The position numbers were made by a program, and so were the translations under genes. From positions 62,001 through 126,000 of the forward strand of contig JAIQFK010000003.1 in NCBI GenBank assembly GCA_020073305.1: a stretch of 64,000 nt of DNA, written 5' to 3'. Below, in pieces: positions 1-9,864 of the stretch; the first letter of the stretch is position 1, and each line of letters opens with the position of its first letter. The notes beneath the pieces are model-generated. The model was given only the letters and a program-made list of their open reading frames with translations, was not told the origin of the DNA and ran no database searches. This DNA is from Terriglobia bacterium. GTDB taxonomy: Bacteria > Acidobacteriota > Terriglobia > Bryobacterales > Bryobacteraceae.

Positions 1-1
1 A

Positions 2-1339
2 CTCAGCCCGCGCCACGAGAATCTTCTCAAACACACCTTCATTGACTATTTGCAGACCTCCGAATTCCTGGAGCATCCGCTCATCGTGAACAAGGCCGAC
101 GGGCTCTATTACTGGGACCTCGAAGGCAAGCGTTACTTCGACGGCATCAGCGGGATCTTCGTGGCGAGTTTGGGGCATCGCCATCCGCGGCTCCACGAAG
201 CCGTCCGGCGCCAGATGGAGCAGATCACCTTTGCGCCGCCGCTCCACGGCATCGCGGACGTGACACTCGATTTCGTCGAAAAAATCGGATCGGTCACGCC
301 CGGCAATCTGAAATACGTCAAAGGCTTCAGCGGCGGCTCGGAAGCCGTTGAGTCGGCGCTTAAGTTTGTCCGGCAGTACTTCAAGCAGACCGGCCGCCCC
401 GGCAAATACAAATTCATCAGCCGCTATTTCGGTTACCACGGGGGCACCTTCGGCGGCATGGCGGCGAGCGGCACCGGCCCTCGCAAGACCAAGTTCGAGC
501 CCCAGATGCCGGGCTTCCTCAAGGTTTTTCCGCCCAGCTATTACCGCGACCGTTTCGCCACTTGGGAAGAGGCCAATCGTTTTGCGGCCGAGAGCTTCGA
601 AGACGCCATCATCGGCGAGGATCCCGATACTGTGGCGGGCGTGATTCTGGAGCCGGTGGGCAATACGGGCGGCATCATCACGCCCACGCCGGAATATTTT
701 CAGATCATCCGCAAGGCCTGCGACCGGCATAACGTGATCCTGATTTTCGACGAAGTGATCACCGGGTTCGCCAAGACCGGGCGGATGTTCGCGGCGCAGA
801 CGTTCGGCGTGACTCCGGACATCATCTGCACCGGCAAGGGAATTTCCAACGGTGTGATCCCGCTGGGCGCCATGATCGCGCGCGAGGACATGGCCGATGC
901 GTTTTTCGGGCCGCCGGAAGCAGGCCTGCAGTTCGCCCACGGACACACGTTTGCCGGAAATCCTCTGGCTTGCGCGGTGGGCATCGCGGTGATTGACGAA
1001 ATGCTCGAACACCGGCTGGATGAGAAAGCCGGCCGCCTCGGCGACTATATCGCCTCACGGCTGGAGTGCCTCAAGAAATACGGCGTCGTGCGCGAAGTGC
1101 GCGGCAAGGGCGTGTTACGCGGGGTCGAATTGGTGAAAGACACGCGCTCCATGCAGCCCTTCCCCGAGCTGGGCAAAGCCATGAAGAGGACCGCACTCGC
1201 CAACGGCCTGATCATGCGGGTGGATCCGAGCTGGTTCGCCGTCTGCCCGCCGCTGATTGCCGATGAGCCCGCCATCGACGAAATGTGCGGCCTCGTCGAA
1301 AAGAGCTTGACGGACGCGCTGGCCATCGTGGGCCGATAA
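2..1339 (+). CDS. Class III (PLP) aminotransferase, 5' end outside window
   Basis: This is a fold-type I, class III pyridoxal-phosphate aminotransferase of the ornithine/beta-alanine/4-aminobutyrate type. The frame is open from base 2, before the TTG at 50, so the true start lies outside the window and roughly 445 residues are visible. Seen: the FDEVITGFAKTGR block whose Asp contacts the PLP ring, and CTGKGISNG, where the Lys should form the Schiff base. HGHTFAGNPLACAVG follows further on. The family moves an amino group from an omega-amine or amino acid to a keto acid in the cytoplasm. The substrate cannot be read from the sequence, and the downstream membrane gene does not help. Family confidence is high, exact reaction open. 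Confidence 0.9.
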   Translation, partial: LSPRHENLLKHTFIDYLQTSEFLEHPLIVNKADGLYYWDLEGKRYFDGISGIFVASLGHRHPRLHEAVRRQMEQITFAPPLHGIADVTLDFVEKIGSVTPGNLKYVKGFSGGSEAVESALKFVRQYFKQTGRPGKYKFISRYFGYHGGTFGGMAASGTGPRKTKFEPQMPGFLKVFPPSYYRDRFATWEEANRFAAESFEDAIIGEDPDTVAGVILEPVGNTGGIITPTPEYFQIIRKACDRHNVILIFDEVITGFAKTGRMFAAQTFGVTPDIICTGKGISNGVIPLGAMIAREDMADAFFGPPEAGLQFAHGHTFAGNPLACAVGIAVIDEMLEHRLDEKAGRLGDYIASRLECLKKYGVVREVRGKGVLRGVELVKDTRSMQPFPELGKAMKRTALANGLIMRVDPSWFAVCPPLIADEPAIDEMCGLVEKSLTDALAIVGR

Positions 1340-1411
1340 GCGCCACACTTCGCTTCCCGGGTTGAAAGAGAATCTGCCACAGCAAGCTAGGCGCGTCAGG
1401 AAAGGAACCCT

Positions 1412-2125
1412 TTGAATCCGGCCGTAAGAGTGGAACTGGCCAGCCAGCGAAAGTTGCGCGAACGAAATAAGATCAGCTACCGGCTCGCGCACTGGCCCAT
1501 CTGGATCTGGGTGTTCTTCATCGCTCCTGGTCCGCTGACGTTCGATCTGTTCGAACATGGCTTCGACTGGCGCATGGGCGCGTGGCTGGCGGCCGTGCTG
1601 ATTGGCACGGGTATCGCCGGACTGCGCGGCAGGCTCCCCGGAGTCGAGCCCAGGCCGTACATTCTGCGCTTCACCGAGGACAAACCCAACCCGCTCTACC
1701 GGCGCGTTTGCTACACCTTTGCCTGGAGCGCGGTCGCCGTGTTCGCCCTGTTGAATCTGGCGGGACTGGTGGTCGCGATCGTGGCAGACAAGTGGTACCT
1801 GCGTCAGATTTACGTTTACGGGTACTTTCCGTTCGCGCTGGCTGTCTGGATTGCTGGAGCGTTCGGCCGGCTGCCGCGCGTAATGGCCTCGACTAAAGGC
1901 GAGGGCCATGAGCGGCGATACTTCTATGGTTCGGTCTGGGCCGTATGTTTGGCTCAGCCGGTGCTCGGCCTGCTGTGGAAATTGCTGCCCAGAACCAGAG
2001 CGGCCGATGCCGTGAAGCTCGCCGTTTTCGTCGGGATCCTGGCGTTCGTGGGCAACCTCGCGCGGCGCGGCCTGCTTCCCAGAACCCGCCCGATCGTGCC
2101 GGGCGAGAGCGCCATCTCGGACTAG
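1412..2125 (+). CDS. Multipass membrane protein of unknown function
   Basis: A 237-residue protein with about six hydrophobic segments, starting with a WPIWIWVFFIAPGPLTFDLF stretch and continuing with segments near residues 50-70, 100-125, 130-150, 170-190 and 200-215. Charged loops contain the conserved-looking blocks RPYILRF and KPNPLYRR. The TTG start at 1412 is chosen because AGGAAAGGAA lies just upstream; no ATG fits. It follows the aminotransferase by 72 bases and ends 7 bases before the convergent ferredoxin gene. I do not recognise a named family and infer only an inner-membrane location. Confidence 0.7.
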   Translation: MNPAVRVELASQRKLRERNKISYRLAHWPIWIWVFFIAPGPLTFDLFEHGFDWRMGAWLAAVLIGTGIAGLRGRLPGVEPRPYILRFTEDKPNPLYRRVCYTFAWSAVAVFALLNLAGLVVAIVADKWYLRQIYVYGYFPFALAVWIAGAFGRLPRVMASTKGEGHERRYFYGSVWAVCLAQPVLGLLWKLLPRTRAADAVKLAVFVGILAFVGNLARRGLLPRTRPIVPGESAISD

Positions 2126-2132
2126 ACGGAGG

Positions 2133-2501
2133 TTACAGGCTTAGAGGGTGCGTGGCGAAGACGTATTCGGCCACGGGGCGGCCACCGATGAGGTGTTCCT
2201 GAATGATACGCTCGACGATCGCCGGCGTCACCGAGTGATACCACGTCCCATCCGGATAGACGACGGCGATGGGCCCGTGCTCGCAGATGCGCAGGCAGTT
2301 CGCTTTCGTCCGGTACACGCAATTCTCACCTTCGACGAGACCGAGTTCCGCCAGCCTCTTCTTGAGGTACTCCCAGGACGCCAGGCTGTCCTCGCGCGTC
2401 GAGCATTTGGGCGTAGTCTGATCCGCGCAAAGGAAGATATGCCGCCGAACCTTCGCGATTTGCAGTTTTTCGGCGATTTGCACCAGCCGCTCGGGCGTCA
2501 C
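2133..2501 (-). CDS. Thioredoxin-like [2Fe-2S] ferredoxin
   Basis: A 122-residue protein with the cysteine spacing of thioredoxin-fold 2Fe-2S ferredoxins: C25 and C33 in the CADQTTPKC block, then C69 and C73 in [18 protein letters not shown]. An extra C61 lies close by. Such proteins carry one 2Fe-2S cluster and act as small electron carriers in the cytoplasm. Its ATG overlaps the selB stop codon in an ATGA arrangement, so the two are very likely translated from one message. The partner is unknown; a link to selenoprotein redox chemistry is only suggested by the position. Confidence 0.85.
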   Translation of the reverse strand: MTPERLVQIAEKLQIAKVRRHIFLCADQTTPKCSTREDSLASWEYLKKRLAELGLVEGENCVYRTKANCLRICEHGPIAVVYPDGTWYHSVTPAIVERIIQEHLIGGRPVAEYVFATHPLSL

Positions 2502-4366
2502 AGCACCAGCCTCTCGTCGCCCTCACGGCGAGTCACGTGTTCGCGATCCAGGTACTCGAGCAGCGGAATGGCGTACTTGCGCGAGATGCCGGTCCAATCC
2601 TTAAACGCGCCCACGCTGAAGCGCGCGGCCTTGCGGCCCGCCAGCAAATGACGAAGATTCTCGATGGCCGAGTGGTGAAACACCAGATCCTCGCTGATAC
2701 GAATCAGGCGCTTTTCGCGAATCAAAATCTGTAATAACGATCGAGCGCGGCCGGCTTCCACGCCGGACTTGGCCAATACTTCGGGCACTGCCGGAACCGC
2801 GAGCCCGGCCTGTTCGAAAGCGCGCTCGATGGCTGCGCGCGCTTGTTCTTCGTCTTGCTTCAGTACCACCTTATGCGCGCGGAGACGCACGATTTCGCCC
2901 TCCGCCACGACGTCCTTGGTTTCCGCCAGCAGCGCATCAAAGACAAACGGCGGCGCCCCGCTGATTTCACGTCCGCGCAAGTCTTCCTTGGCCATACCCG
3001 GCAACAGCGGATGGGCGCGGTGGAAATCACGCACCGTCTCCGCCAGGTGCTGGCGTGTCCGGTCGAACCAGGCGCGGTCCATCAGCCACAAATGCGGCTG
3101 GCGAACGAACGCGAATCCGGAACGCGTCGCAGTTTCCATGTCGTTCTCCAGGAGGCCCGTGCGCGCCACCAGTTCGCTTGCGCCCGCTCCGCATTTCGAC
3201 TCGCGCACCAGCAGCGCAATTTTCGCCACAGGGTCGGCGCCGGCAAGGACGTTCAACCGCTCCGCGACGTTGTCCGCTTTGCGGTACCGCACACCGCCGG
3301 TATCCAATACAACGCCGCCGCCAATGGTTACCACCGGTGAGAACATGCGGATGATGAAGCGGTCGCCCGGCAGGAGTAGGGCAGGTTCACGCAACACGAT
3401 CCTGGCATAGGCTCTCTCGCCGGGCTTCAGCACCGCGGCGCCGCCCAGAAGTCGCACTTCCGCTTCGATCTCGGCCGTCCCCGCGTGAAAGTGTACCGGT
3501 GCGCGCTGCTTCAACGGTTTTGCGGATGGCAGCAGCTCGAGCGTGCCATCGAGCAGACGGACGGCGCGAAACCGCCCGGGAACGGATAGCACCATGCCGC
3601 GCGTGATTTCCGCCGGCTCGATATCGGCAAGGTTTACAGCCGTCCGCTGACCCGCCGTGGCGCCATCCGCCGGCTTCCCGTACACCTGCACGCCGCGAAC
3701 GCGGAGCCTCCGGCCGGTGGGATATAGCTCCACTTCCTGCTCGCGGCTGACTGAGCCCGAGATGAGCGTCCCGGTGATCACGGTTCCGAAACCCTTGGTC
3801 GTGAACACCCGGTCTATGGGCAGCCGGAAATGGCCTGCCGCGCTTTTCTGAACCACCGATTGACTCACACTCTCGAGCGCGCGACGCAGATCGGCGATTC
3901 CCGCGCCCGTGGTGGAGCTGACTGGAACAACCGGCGCGCCTTCCAGAAAGGATCCGGCCACGAACTCTTCCACTTCCAGGCGGACCAGATCGAGAATGTC
4001 CCTATCCACCAGGTCGGCTTTGGTCAGCACGGCGATGCCGCGTGGGATGCCCAGCAGCCGGCAGATGTCGAAGTGTTCGCGCGTTTGCGGCTTGATGGAT
4101 TCGTCGGCGGCCACCACGAACAGAACCAGGTCGATGCCGCCCACTCCCGCCAGCATGTTTTTCACGAACCGTTCATGACCCGGCACATCCACGAAGCCCA
4201 GGCGCAGCTCAGGCGTCAATTGCAGGTGGGCGAAACCGATATCGATGGTGATGCCTCGCCGCTTTTCCTCTTCCAGCCGGTCCGCATCGATCCCCGTGAG
4301 CGCCTTTACGAGAGCCGTTTTTCCGTGGTCGATGTGGCCGGCGGTGCCGACGATGATGTTTTTCAT
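2498..4366 (-). CDS. selB: Selenocysteine-specific elongation factor SelB
   Basis: SelB binds GTP and Sec-tRNA and delivers selenocysteine to UGA codons that carry a SECIS element. At 622 residues it has the family length. The N-terminal GTPase is clear: the P-loop [13 protein letters not shown], the G2 region [19 protein letters not shown] and TKAD. Domains II and III follow, and the C-terminal third is the winged-helix region that reads the SECIS hairpin. The ATG at 4366 is backed by the conserved [16 protein letters not shown] start. It is divergent from the carboxyltransferase gene and its stop overlaps the ferredoxin start. selA, selC and selD are not in the window, so they must lie elsewhere if the system works. 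Confidence 0.96.
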   Translation of the reverse strand: MKNIIVGTAGHIDHGKTALVKALTGIDADRLEEEKRRGITIDIGFAHLQLTPELRLGFVDVPGHERFVKNMLAGVGGIDLVLFVVAADESIKPQTREHFDICRLLGIPRGIAVLTKADLVDRDILDLVRLEVEEFVAGSFLEGAPVVPVSSTTGAGIADLRRALESVSQSVVQKSAAGHFRLPIDRVFTTKGFGTVITGTLISGSVSREQEVELYPTGRRLRVRGVQVYGKPADGATAGQRTAVNLADIEPAEITRGMVLSVPGRFRAVRLLDGTLELLPSAKPLKQRAPVHFHAGTAEIEAEVRLLGGAAVLKPGERAYARIVLREPALLLPGDRFIIRMFSPVVTIGGGVVLDTGGVRYRKADNVAERLNVLAGADPVAKIALLVRESKCGAGASELVARTGLLENDMETATRSGFAFVRQPHLWLMDRAWFDRTRQHLAETVRDFHRAHPLLPGMAKEDLRGREISGAPPFVFDALLAETKDVVAEGEIVRLRAHKVVLKQDEEQARAAIERAFEQAGLAVPAVPEVLAKSGVEAGRARSLLQILIREKRLIRISEDLVFHHSAIENLRHLLAGRKAARFSVGAFKDWTGISRKYAIPLLEYLDREHVTRREGDERLVL

Positions 4367-4455
4367 GGCGCTCGCTTTTCATCCTACTACCGGCGAATGC
4401 TGATCCCCTGAAGCGCCTGCAGCGCTGCTCGTCGGTGTGCGCTACAGTAATTGCG

Positions 4456-5997
4456 ATGAATAGGTTGGAGGAGCTTCGCCGCCGCCACGCCGCCGCGGAC
4501 CAGGGCGGAGGTGAAGCGCGCAAGGAGCGGCAGCACAAAGAGGGCAAGCTCTCGGCGCGGGAGCGCGTCGAGCTGCTGCTTGACGAGAATTCCTTTGAAG
4601 AACTCGACAAGCTGGTCACCCATCGTTGCCGCGATTTTGGAATGGAAGAGCAGATCGTCCCGGGCGATGGGTTCGTCACCGGTTGGGGGCGCATCGACGG
4701 CCGGCTGATGTACGTCTTTGCGCAGGACTTTACCGTCTTCGGCGGCTCGCTCTCCGAAGCGAACGCGCAAAAAATCTGCAAGATCATGGACCTGGCGCTC
4801 AAGAACGGCGCGCCCGTCATCGGACTGAACGATTCCGGCGGCGCCCGCATCCAGGAGGGCGTGATCTCGCTCGGCGGCTATGCGGATATCTTCTTGCGCA
4901 ACACGCTCGCCAGTGGTGTGGTGCCGCAGATTTCAGCCATTATGGGCCCGTGCGCCGGCGGAGCCGTCTACTCCCCGGCCATCACGGACTTCGTTTTCAT
5001 GGTGAGCCACACCAGTTACATGTTCGTCACCGGACCGGATGTGATCAAGACCGTGACCCACGAAGACGTCAGCAAAGAACGCCTGGGTGGCTCCATGACC
5101 CACAACTCGGTCAGCGGAGTCGGCCATTTCCTCGCTACGGACGACGCCGAATGCCTGCGCATGATCCGCGAGCTCGTGAGCTATCTGCCCCAGAACAATC
5201 GCGACGATCCTCCGCGGCTGGAGTCGCGCGATCCAGCCGATCGTGCCGACCCGGAGCTGGACCGGATCGTGCCCGAGGAATCGAACCAGCCGTATGACAT
5301 CAAAGAGGTCATCCTGCACGTGGTGGACGACGGGAACTTCTTTGAAGTGCACGAGCACTTCGCCCAGAATCTGGTGATCGGGTTTGCGCGCATGGACGGC
5401 CGGTCCGTGGGCATCGTCGCCAACCAGCCGGCGTACCTGGCCGGCTGCCTGGACATCAATTCTTCGGTGAAGGGCGCCCGCTTTGTGCGCTTCTGCGATG
5501 CGTTCAATATTCCCATCCTGACCTTTGAAGACGTGCCCGGCTTCCTGCCGGGTACCGATCAGGAATTCGGCGGCATCATCCGGCACGGGGCGAAGCTGCT
5601 GTTTGCGTACGCCGAAGCCACGGTCCCTAAAATCACGGTGATCACCCGCAAGGCGTACGGCGGGGCGTATTGCGTGATGGGCTCGAAACACATCCGCACG
5701 GACATCAACCTCGCCTGGCCGACCGCCGAGATTGCCGTGATGGGGCCTGAGGGCGCCGTCAACATTGTCTACCGCCGGGAACTTGCAGCAGCGGGAGACG
5801 GCAAGGCTGCCCGCGAGGAAAAGGTTGCCGAGTTTCGTGAACGGTTCGCCAACCCGTTCATCGCCGCAGAACGCGGATTTATCGACGACGTAATCGAGCC
5901 GCGCGAGACCCGTTCCAGGGTCATCCGCGCTTTGCGCATGCTGGAGAACAAGGTGGACACCATGCCCCGGAAGAAACATGGAAATATCCCGCTATAG
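4456..5997 (+). CDS. Acyl-CoA carboxylase carboxyltransferase (beta) subunit, propionyl-CoA type
   Basis: A 513-residue biotin-dependent carboxyltransferase of the PccB/MmdA family, which moves CO2 from carboxybiotin to an acyl-CoA. Seen: the [15 protein letters not shown] entry helix, [13 protein letters not shown] with the first oxyanion glycines, [12 protein letters not shown], and in the second crotonase-like half [35 protein letters not shown] and [17 protein letters not shown]. The ATG at 4456 is preferred over the GTG at 4435. A TACAGT hexamer at 4443-4448 lies 7 bases before it, so the message may be leaderless. No biotin-carboxylase or biotin-carrier subunit is nearby. Propionyl-CoA is the likely substrate from overall similarity, not proven. 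Confidence 0.9.
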   Translation: MNRLEELRRRHAAADQGGGEARKERQHKEGKLSARERVELLLDENSFEELDKLVTHRCRDFGMEEQIVPGDGFVTGWGRIDGRLMYVFAQDFTVFGGSLSEANAQKICKIMDLALKNGAPVIGLNDSGGARIQEGVISLGGYADIFLRNTLASGVVPQISAIMGPCAGGAVYSPAITDFVFMVSHTSYMFVTGPDVIKTVTHEDVSKERLGGSMTHNSVSGVGHFLATDDAECLRMIRELVSYLPQNNRDDPPRLESRDPADRADPELDRIVPEESNQPYDIKEVILHVVDDGNFFEVHEHFAQNLVIGFARMDGRSVGIVANQPAYLAGCLDINSSVKGARFVRFCDAFNIPILTFEDVPGFLPGTDQEFGGIIRHGAKLLFAYAEATVPKITVITRKAYGGAYCVMGSKHIRTDINLAWPTAEIAVMGPEGAVNIVYRRELAAAGDGKAAREEKVAEFRERFANPFIAAERGFIDDVIEPRETRSRVIRALRMLENKVDTMPRKKHGNIPL

Positions 5998-6002
5998 ACC
6001 GT

Positions 6003-7424
6003 ATGACGCATAATCACCCAGGTACATTGACGGCGTGTTTTCTCATCTTGTGTGCGGCAACACTCGCGTGCGCCGAGGATTGGCCTCGCTTTCGCGGGCC
6101 CAATGGCTCCGGCGTTTCCAATTCCACGGGGCTGCCCGCCGAATTCGGACCGAAGAAGAATCTTCGCTGGCGCGTTGAAATCCCCATGGGCCGGTCCTCC
6201 CCGGTTGTGGTCAAAGACGCGGTCTTCCTGACCGCCGTCGACGGCGAGAAATTGGTAACACTGGCGCTCGACCGGCAAACCGGCCGGACCCTCTGGCGCC
6301 GGGAGGTGATTCGCGATCACGCCAACAAGATCTTCGTCGGCAACGACGCGTCCGCTCCAACTCCCGCCTCTGACGGGGAAAACGTCTATGCTTTCTTCCC
6401 GGATTTTGGACTCCTGTCATTCGATGCCGCCGGGAAGGAACGCTGGCGCGTGAAGCTCGGTCCGTTTGACAGCTTCTACGGAATGTCATCTTCGCCTGTC
6501 GTCCACGGCAATACCGTTGCCTTAGTCTGCGATCAGCGCAGTGGATCGTTCGCCATCGCCTTCGACAAGGACTCCGGCAAGGTGCGTTGGCGGATCGAAC
6601 GGCGCCGTGCAACGACAGAGGCTTACTCGACTCCAGCCGTCTACGCGCCGCAGCAAGGAAGCCATCAGTTAATTGTCACCGGAGCCTACCGTGTGGATGG
6701 TTATGATCTGGAAACCGGCGAAAACCTATGGTGGATCGGCAACCAGGGCATCTACCCCATCGGCTCTCCCGTTATCTTCGGCGACACCGTGATAGCGGTC
6801 GGTACAGGTGCGGACACGCCGGAGTACCCGTCGTTCGATTCGGTTTTGGAGCGGCTCGATGCCAACAAGGATGGCCAGCTCTCACGCGAAGAGTTCGATA
6901 AGGACGCGATGATGAAGGACCATTTCGGGTGGCTGGACACGAATAACGACGGCATCATCACGCGTGCGGAGTGGGATCAAAAACGGCAGGAAGACGTCAC
7001 CGAACACGGCGTGACAGGCAATCGGATTGGCGGCGCCGGCGACCGCACGGCGTCTAATCTCGTCTGGCGGTACAAGAAAACATTCTCCAACGTCATTACA
7101 CCGCTGATCTATCGCGACGTACTCTACCTGGTGAAAAGTGGAGGCATCATCACCGCTCTCAACCCCAAGACAGGCGAGGTTCTTAAGACCGGCCGCACCA
7201 AGGATGCCATTGATCAATACTTTGCCTCTCCGGTCGCGGCCGACGGCAAGGTTTTCCTGTTGAGCCATTCCGGGAAGGTGACGGTGCTCAAGGCTGATGC
7301 GCAATGGGAAGTTCTATCCGTGAACGATCTCGACGAAACCGCACAGGCCACACCCGCGATTGCAGACGGCCGCATCTACATCCGGACGCACAAGGCGCTG
7401 TATAGCTTCGGTGCTGTCCCCTAA
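6003..7424 (+). CDS. Secreted PQQ-like beta-propeller protein with an EF-hand pair
   Basis: A 473-residue exported protein. The signal peptide ends near ACAEDWPRFRGPNGSG, and the WPRFRGPNGSG opening is typical of PQQ-like (BamB-type) propellers. Blade repeats read as V(A/T)LDRQTGRTLWR and LNPKTGEVLKTG. Between blades, at about residues 284-328, sits a tandem EF-hand pair, LDANKDGQLSREEF and LDTNNDGIITRAEW, which should bind Ca2+. No dehydrogenase catalytic residues are recognisable, so binding or scaffolding is likelier than a PQQ enzyme, although PQQ is made by the cluster near 57 kb. It starts 5 bases after the carboxyltransferase stop. Confidence 0.85.
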   Translation: MTHNHPGTLTACFLILCAATLACAEDWPRFRGPNGSGVSNSTGLPAEFGPKKNLRWRVEIPMGRSSPVVVKDAVFLTAVDGEKLVTLALDRQTGRTLWRREVIRDHANKIFVGNDASAPTPASDGENVYAFFPDFGLLSFDAAGKERWRVKLGPFDSFYGMSSSPVVHGNTVALVCDQRSGSFAIAFDKDSGKVRWRIERRRATTEAYSTPAVYAPQQGSHQLIVTGAYRVDGYDLETGENLWWIGNQGIYPIGSPVIFGDTVIAVGTGADTPEYPSFDSVLERLDANKDGQLSREEFDKDAMMKDHFGWLDTNNDGIITRAEWDQKRQEDVTEHGVTGNRIGGAGDRTASNLVWRYKKTFSNVITPLIYRDVLYLVKSGGIITALNPKTGEVLKTGRTKDAIDQYFASPVAADGKVFLLSHSGKVTVLKADAQWEVLSVNDLDETAQATPAIADGRIYIRTHKALYSFGAVP

Positions 7425-7532
7425 GGGAAAGGTTATTTGAGCGGCGCTTGGGAGAATCGACGGCTCGTGGGAATATTTTTTGCTGGTGTGTCGATTCCAA
7501 GCCGTCCCAATCGACCAGTCAGCAGGATCACT

Positions 7533-7550
7533 CGCGCCGGCCATGGCGCG
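7533..7550 (+). other. GC hairpin just before the Asp-box gene
   Basis: CGCGCC at 7533-7538 and GGCGCG at 7545-7550 form a perfect six-base stem with a six-base loop. It ends 6 bases before the strong AAGGAGG ribosome site of the gene starting at 7571. It has no T tract, so it is not a clear terminator. It could be an mRNA 5' structure. Confidence 0.4.
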
Positions 7551-7570
7551 TAACTTAAGGAGGAGTGAGG

Positions 7571-8740
7571 ATGAGCAAAGTACGGGTATTGGTTGGCACA
7601 CGCAAGGGCGCATTCGTCCTGGCGTCGGATGGAAAGCGCGAACAGTGGGATGTCAGCGGACCGCACTTCGCGGGTTGGGAGATCTATCACGTGAAGGGGT
7701 CGCCCGTCGATCCGAACCGCCTGTATGCGTCGCAGTCCAGCGGCTGGTTTGGGCAGACGATGCCGCGCTCGAGCGATGGCGGCAAGACGTGGGAGACCGT
7801 GGGCAACAAGTTCGTGTACGACGGCGTCCCCGGCACTCACCAGTGGTACGACGGCACCCCGCACCCCTGGGAGTTCAAGCGGGTTTGGCATCTTGAGCCG
7901 TCGCTCACCGATCCGGACACGGTCTACGCGGGGGTGGAAGACGCCGCATTGTTCCGCTCGACCGACGGCGGGCAGACATGGGGGGAGCTCTCCGGACTGC
8001 GCGGCCACGGTACCGGGCCCCACTGGCAGCCGGGCGCCGGTGGCCTGTGCCTGCACACCATCATTCTCGATCCGAGCGATCCCAAGAGGATTTTCATTGC
8101 CATCTCGGCCGCGGGCGCGTTCCGTACCGACGACGGCGGTCAAACCTGGAAGCCGATTAACCGCGGACTGCGTTCCGTATACATCCCGGACCCGACTGCC
8201 GAAGTGGGGCACTGTGTTCACCACGTTGCCATGCATCCGTCGCGTCCTAAGGTGCTCTTTATGCAAAAGCACTGGGAGGTGATGCGCAGCGACGACGCCG
8301 GGGACTCATGGCGTGACGTGAGCGGGAACTTGCCGGGCGACCAGGTGATTCATCCGGGCAAAGACGGAACCACCAGGAAATTTGACTTGAAAGGCTTCGG
8401 TTTCGCGATCGACGTTCACGCACACGAGCCGGAAACCATCTACGTCGTTCCCATCAAGAGCGACTCGCATCACTTCCCGCCCGAGGGCAAGCTTCGCGTC
8501 TACCGGAGCCGGACGGGTGGAAACGAGTGGGAGCCGCTCAGCAAAGGCCTGCCGCAGAGCAACTGCTACGTCAACGTGCTGCGCGACGCCATGGCGGTTG
8601 ATCGGCTCGACAAGTGCGGCATTTATTTCGGCACTAGCGGCGGGCAAGTCTACGTTTCGGCGGACGCCGGGGACAACTGGGCACCGATCGTTCGTGACCT
8701 TCCACCCGTGCTATCAGTCGAGGTCCAAACGCTGCCATGA
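7571..8740 (+). CDS. Asp-box (BNR) beta-propeller protein, sialidase/sortilin-like fold
   Basis: A 389-residue protein built from six Asp-box repeats (S/TxDxGxxW) at about residues 67, 130, 186, 240, 312 and 363, for example [16 protein letters not shown] and SADAGDNW. This predicts a sialidase-type or Vps10-type propeller. No signal peptide is visible, so it is probably cytoplasmic, and the arginine triad of true sialidases is not evident. The ATG at 7571 is set by AAGGAGG at 7557-7563; an in-frame GTG at 7565 lies too close to it. The stop overlaps the start of a MoaD/ThiS-like gene (ATGA). Enzymatic function is unknown. Confidence 0.85.
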   Translation: MSKVRVLVGTRKGAFVLASDGKREQWDVSGPHFAGWEIYHVKGSPVDPNRLYASQSSGWFGQTMPRSSDGGKTWETVGNKFVYDGVPGTHQWYDGTPHPWEFKRVWHLEPSLTDPDTVYAGVEDAALFRSTDGGQTWGELSGLRGHGTGPHWQPGAGGLCLHTIILDPSDPKRIFIAISAAGAFRTDDGGQTWKPINRGLRSVYIPDPTAEVGHCVHHVAMHPSRPKVLFMQKHWEVMRSDDAGDSWRDVSGNLPGDQVIHPGKDGTTRKFDLKGFGFAIDVHAHEPETIYVVPIKSDSHHFPPEGKLRVYRSRTGGNEWEPLSKGLPQSNCYVNVLRDAMAVDRLDKCGIYFGTSGGQVYVSADAGDNWAPIVRDLPPVLSVEVQTLP

Positions 8741-9033
8741 TCCGAGTGGTGCTGCCGGCACATCTGCGGACGCTGGCGCGCGTCGACAGCGAGGTGACGC
8801 TTGAGGTCGAGGGTCCAGTGACGCAGCGCTCGGTCCTGGACGCTCTCGAGGCGCGCTATCCGATGCTGCAAGGGACACTCCGCGATCACGTTACGAAAAA
8901 GCGCCGCCCCTTCGTGAGATTCTTCGCTTGCGAGGAAGATCTGTCCCACGAGTCACCGGACGCACCGCTGCCGGCCGCGGTCGCGTCGGGAGCCGAGCCG
9001 TTTCTGGTAGTCGGAGCTATTGCGGGAGGGTAG
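8737..9033 (+). CDS. MoaD/ThiS-family ubiquitin-like sulfur carrier
   Basis: A 98-residue beta-grasp protein ending in LVVGAIAGG. The C-terminal Gly-Gly is the hallmark of MoaD, ThiS and related carriers, which are adenylated and then thiocarboxylated at that end. Its start overlaps the stop of the Asp-box gene, so the two should be made in fixed proportion. No moaE, thiG or E1-like activating gene is present in the window, so which sulfur pathway it serves is not shown. The stop codon lies inside a perfect hairpin shared with the convergent gene. Confidence 0.85.
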   Translation: MIRVVLPAHLRTLARVDSEVTLEVEGPVTQRSVLDALEARYPMLQGTLRDHVTKKRRPFVRFFACEEDLSHESPDAPLPAAVASGAEPFLVVGAIAGG

Positions 9034-9046
9034 GGCCCAGCCCTAC
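9030..9046. terminator. Hairpin shared by two convergent stop codons
   Basis: GTAGGGC at 9030-9036 and GCCCTAC at 9040-9046 form a perfect seven-base stem with a three-base loop. Both stop codons, TAG of the MoaD-like gene and TAG of the SIMPL gene on the other strand, lie in the stem. A bidirectional terminator is the simplest reading, although only the plus side has a weak T-rich run behind it. Confidence 0.55.
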
Positions 9047-9765
9047 TCGATTCTAAAATTCATGGACACGCTGGCGGTCACGCTGATCTTGCCGAGAGCG
9101 ATTGTGCCTTCCGCCGACCCTCGCTCGCCGGCTTGATACACGTTTTGGGACACGTTCATAGCGCCCATCGTGTGGAGCCTTCCATACCAGGATCCGCCGC
9201 CATAGGAGTAACTCGAAACATTCATGGGTTTGCCCACCACCTTCAGGCCCGCGGCAGTGGCGAGGTCGTTGGCCTTCTCGATCGCCGCTTTTGCAGCCAG
9301 CGCCCTCGCCTGGTCACGGTATTTGCGCAAATCGGTCGTCATGAATTCCACATTGTAGATATGGTTCGCACCAGCTTCCAGCACGGCGCTCAGGAGCGGC
9401 TCGAACTTGAACACGTCTTTAAGCGTGATGGCAATGGATTTCTCGACCACATAGTGATCCACCACGGTTTCAGCCGAGCCTTGGTAACGGATATCGACCC
9501 GAATGAAATCCGTTTGCACGTCCGTCGAATCAATTTGGAACCTGGCAATGGAGTCCAGCACGTTTCTGACGGCGCTATCGTTCTGCACTCGGGCGACCGC
9601 AAGATTCCGGTCTCGCGTCTCGACCCCAAGGGAGAGCACCACCTGGTTCGGAATGACCTTGATTTCCGCGTCGCCAGTCACGGACACGACGTTACCCTGG
9701 TTCAGGTACGGCTGAGCCTGGAGCACGAGAGGCAGTAGGAACATCAGCGCACACTCCGTCTTCAT
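9043..9765 (-). CDS. SIMPL domain (DUF541) exported protein
   Basis: A 240-residue protein with a signal peptide (MKTECALMFLLPLVLQAQ) followed by the SIMPL/DUF541 domain: VSVTGDAEIKVIPNQVVLSLGVETRD at the start, and A(L)AAKAAIEKANDLATAAG before the C-terminal third. The ATG at 9765 is fixed by AAAGGAGAACTC directly upstream. The family is periplasmic or outer-membrane associated, and its molecular role is poorly defined; some members affect stress tolerance. It is convergent with the MoaD-like gene. Confidence 0.88.
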   Translation of the reverse strand: MKTECALMFLLPLVLQAQPYLNQGNVVSVTGDAEIKVIPNQVVLSLGVETRDRNLAVARVQNDSAVRNVLDSIARFQIDSTDVQTDFIRVDIRYQGSAETVVDHYVVEKSIAITLKDVFKFEPLLSAVLEAGANHIYNVEFMTTDLRKYRDQARALAAKAAIEKANDLATAAGLKVVGKPMNVSSYSYGGGSWYGRLHTMGAMNVSQNVYQAGERGSAEGTIALGKISVTASVSMNFRIE

Positions 9766-9864
9766 GAGTTCTCCTTTCAGGAGAATTGTCACACAGCGGC
9801 TGGCTTGGACTCGAAAAGCGCTCGGAACGAGCTTTGTGGTTAAATTTGCTTTCGGCCTCACAAG

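Noticed and set aside
4435-4455. The GTG at 4435 as carboxyltransferase start
   Set aside because: It would place the TACAGT hexamer inside the gene and adds residues not seen in the family.
6003-7424. A quinoprotein dehydrogenase using PQQ from the local cluster
   Set aside because: No PQQ-coordinating Cys pair, catalytic Asp or haem site is visible; the repeat pattern is that of non-catalytic propellers.
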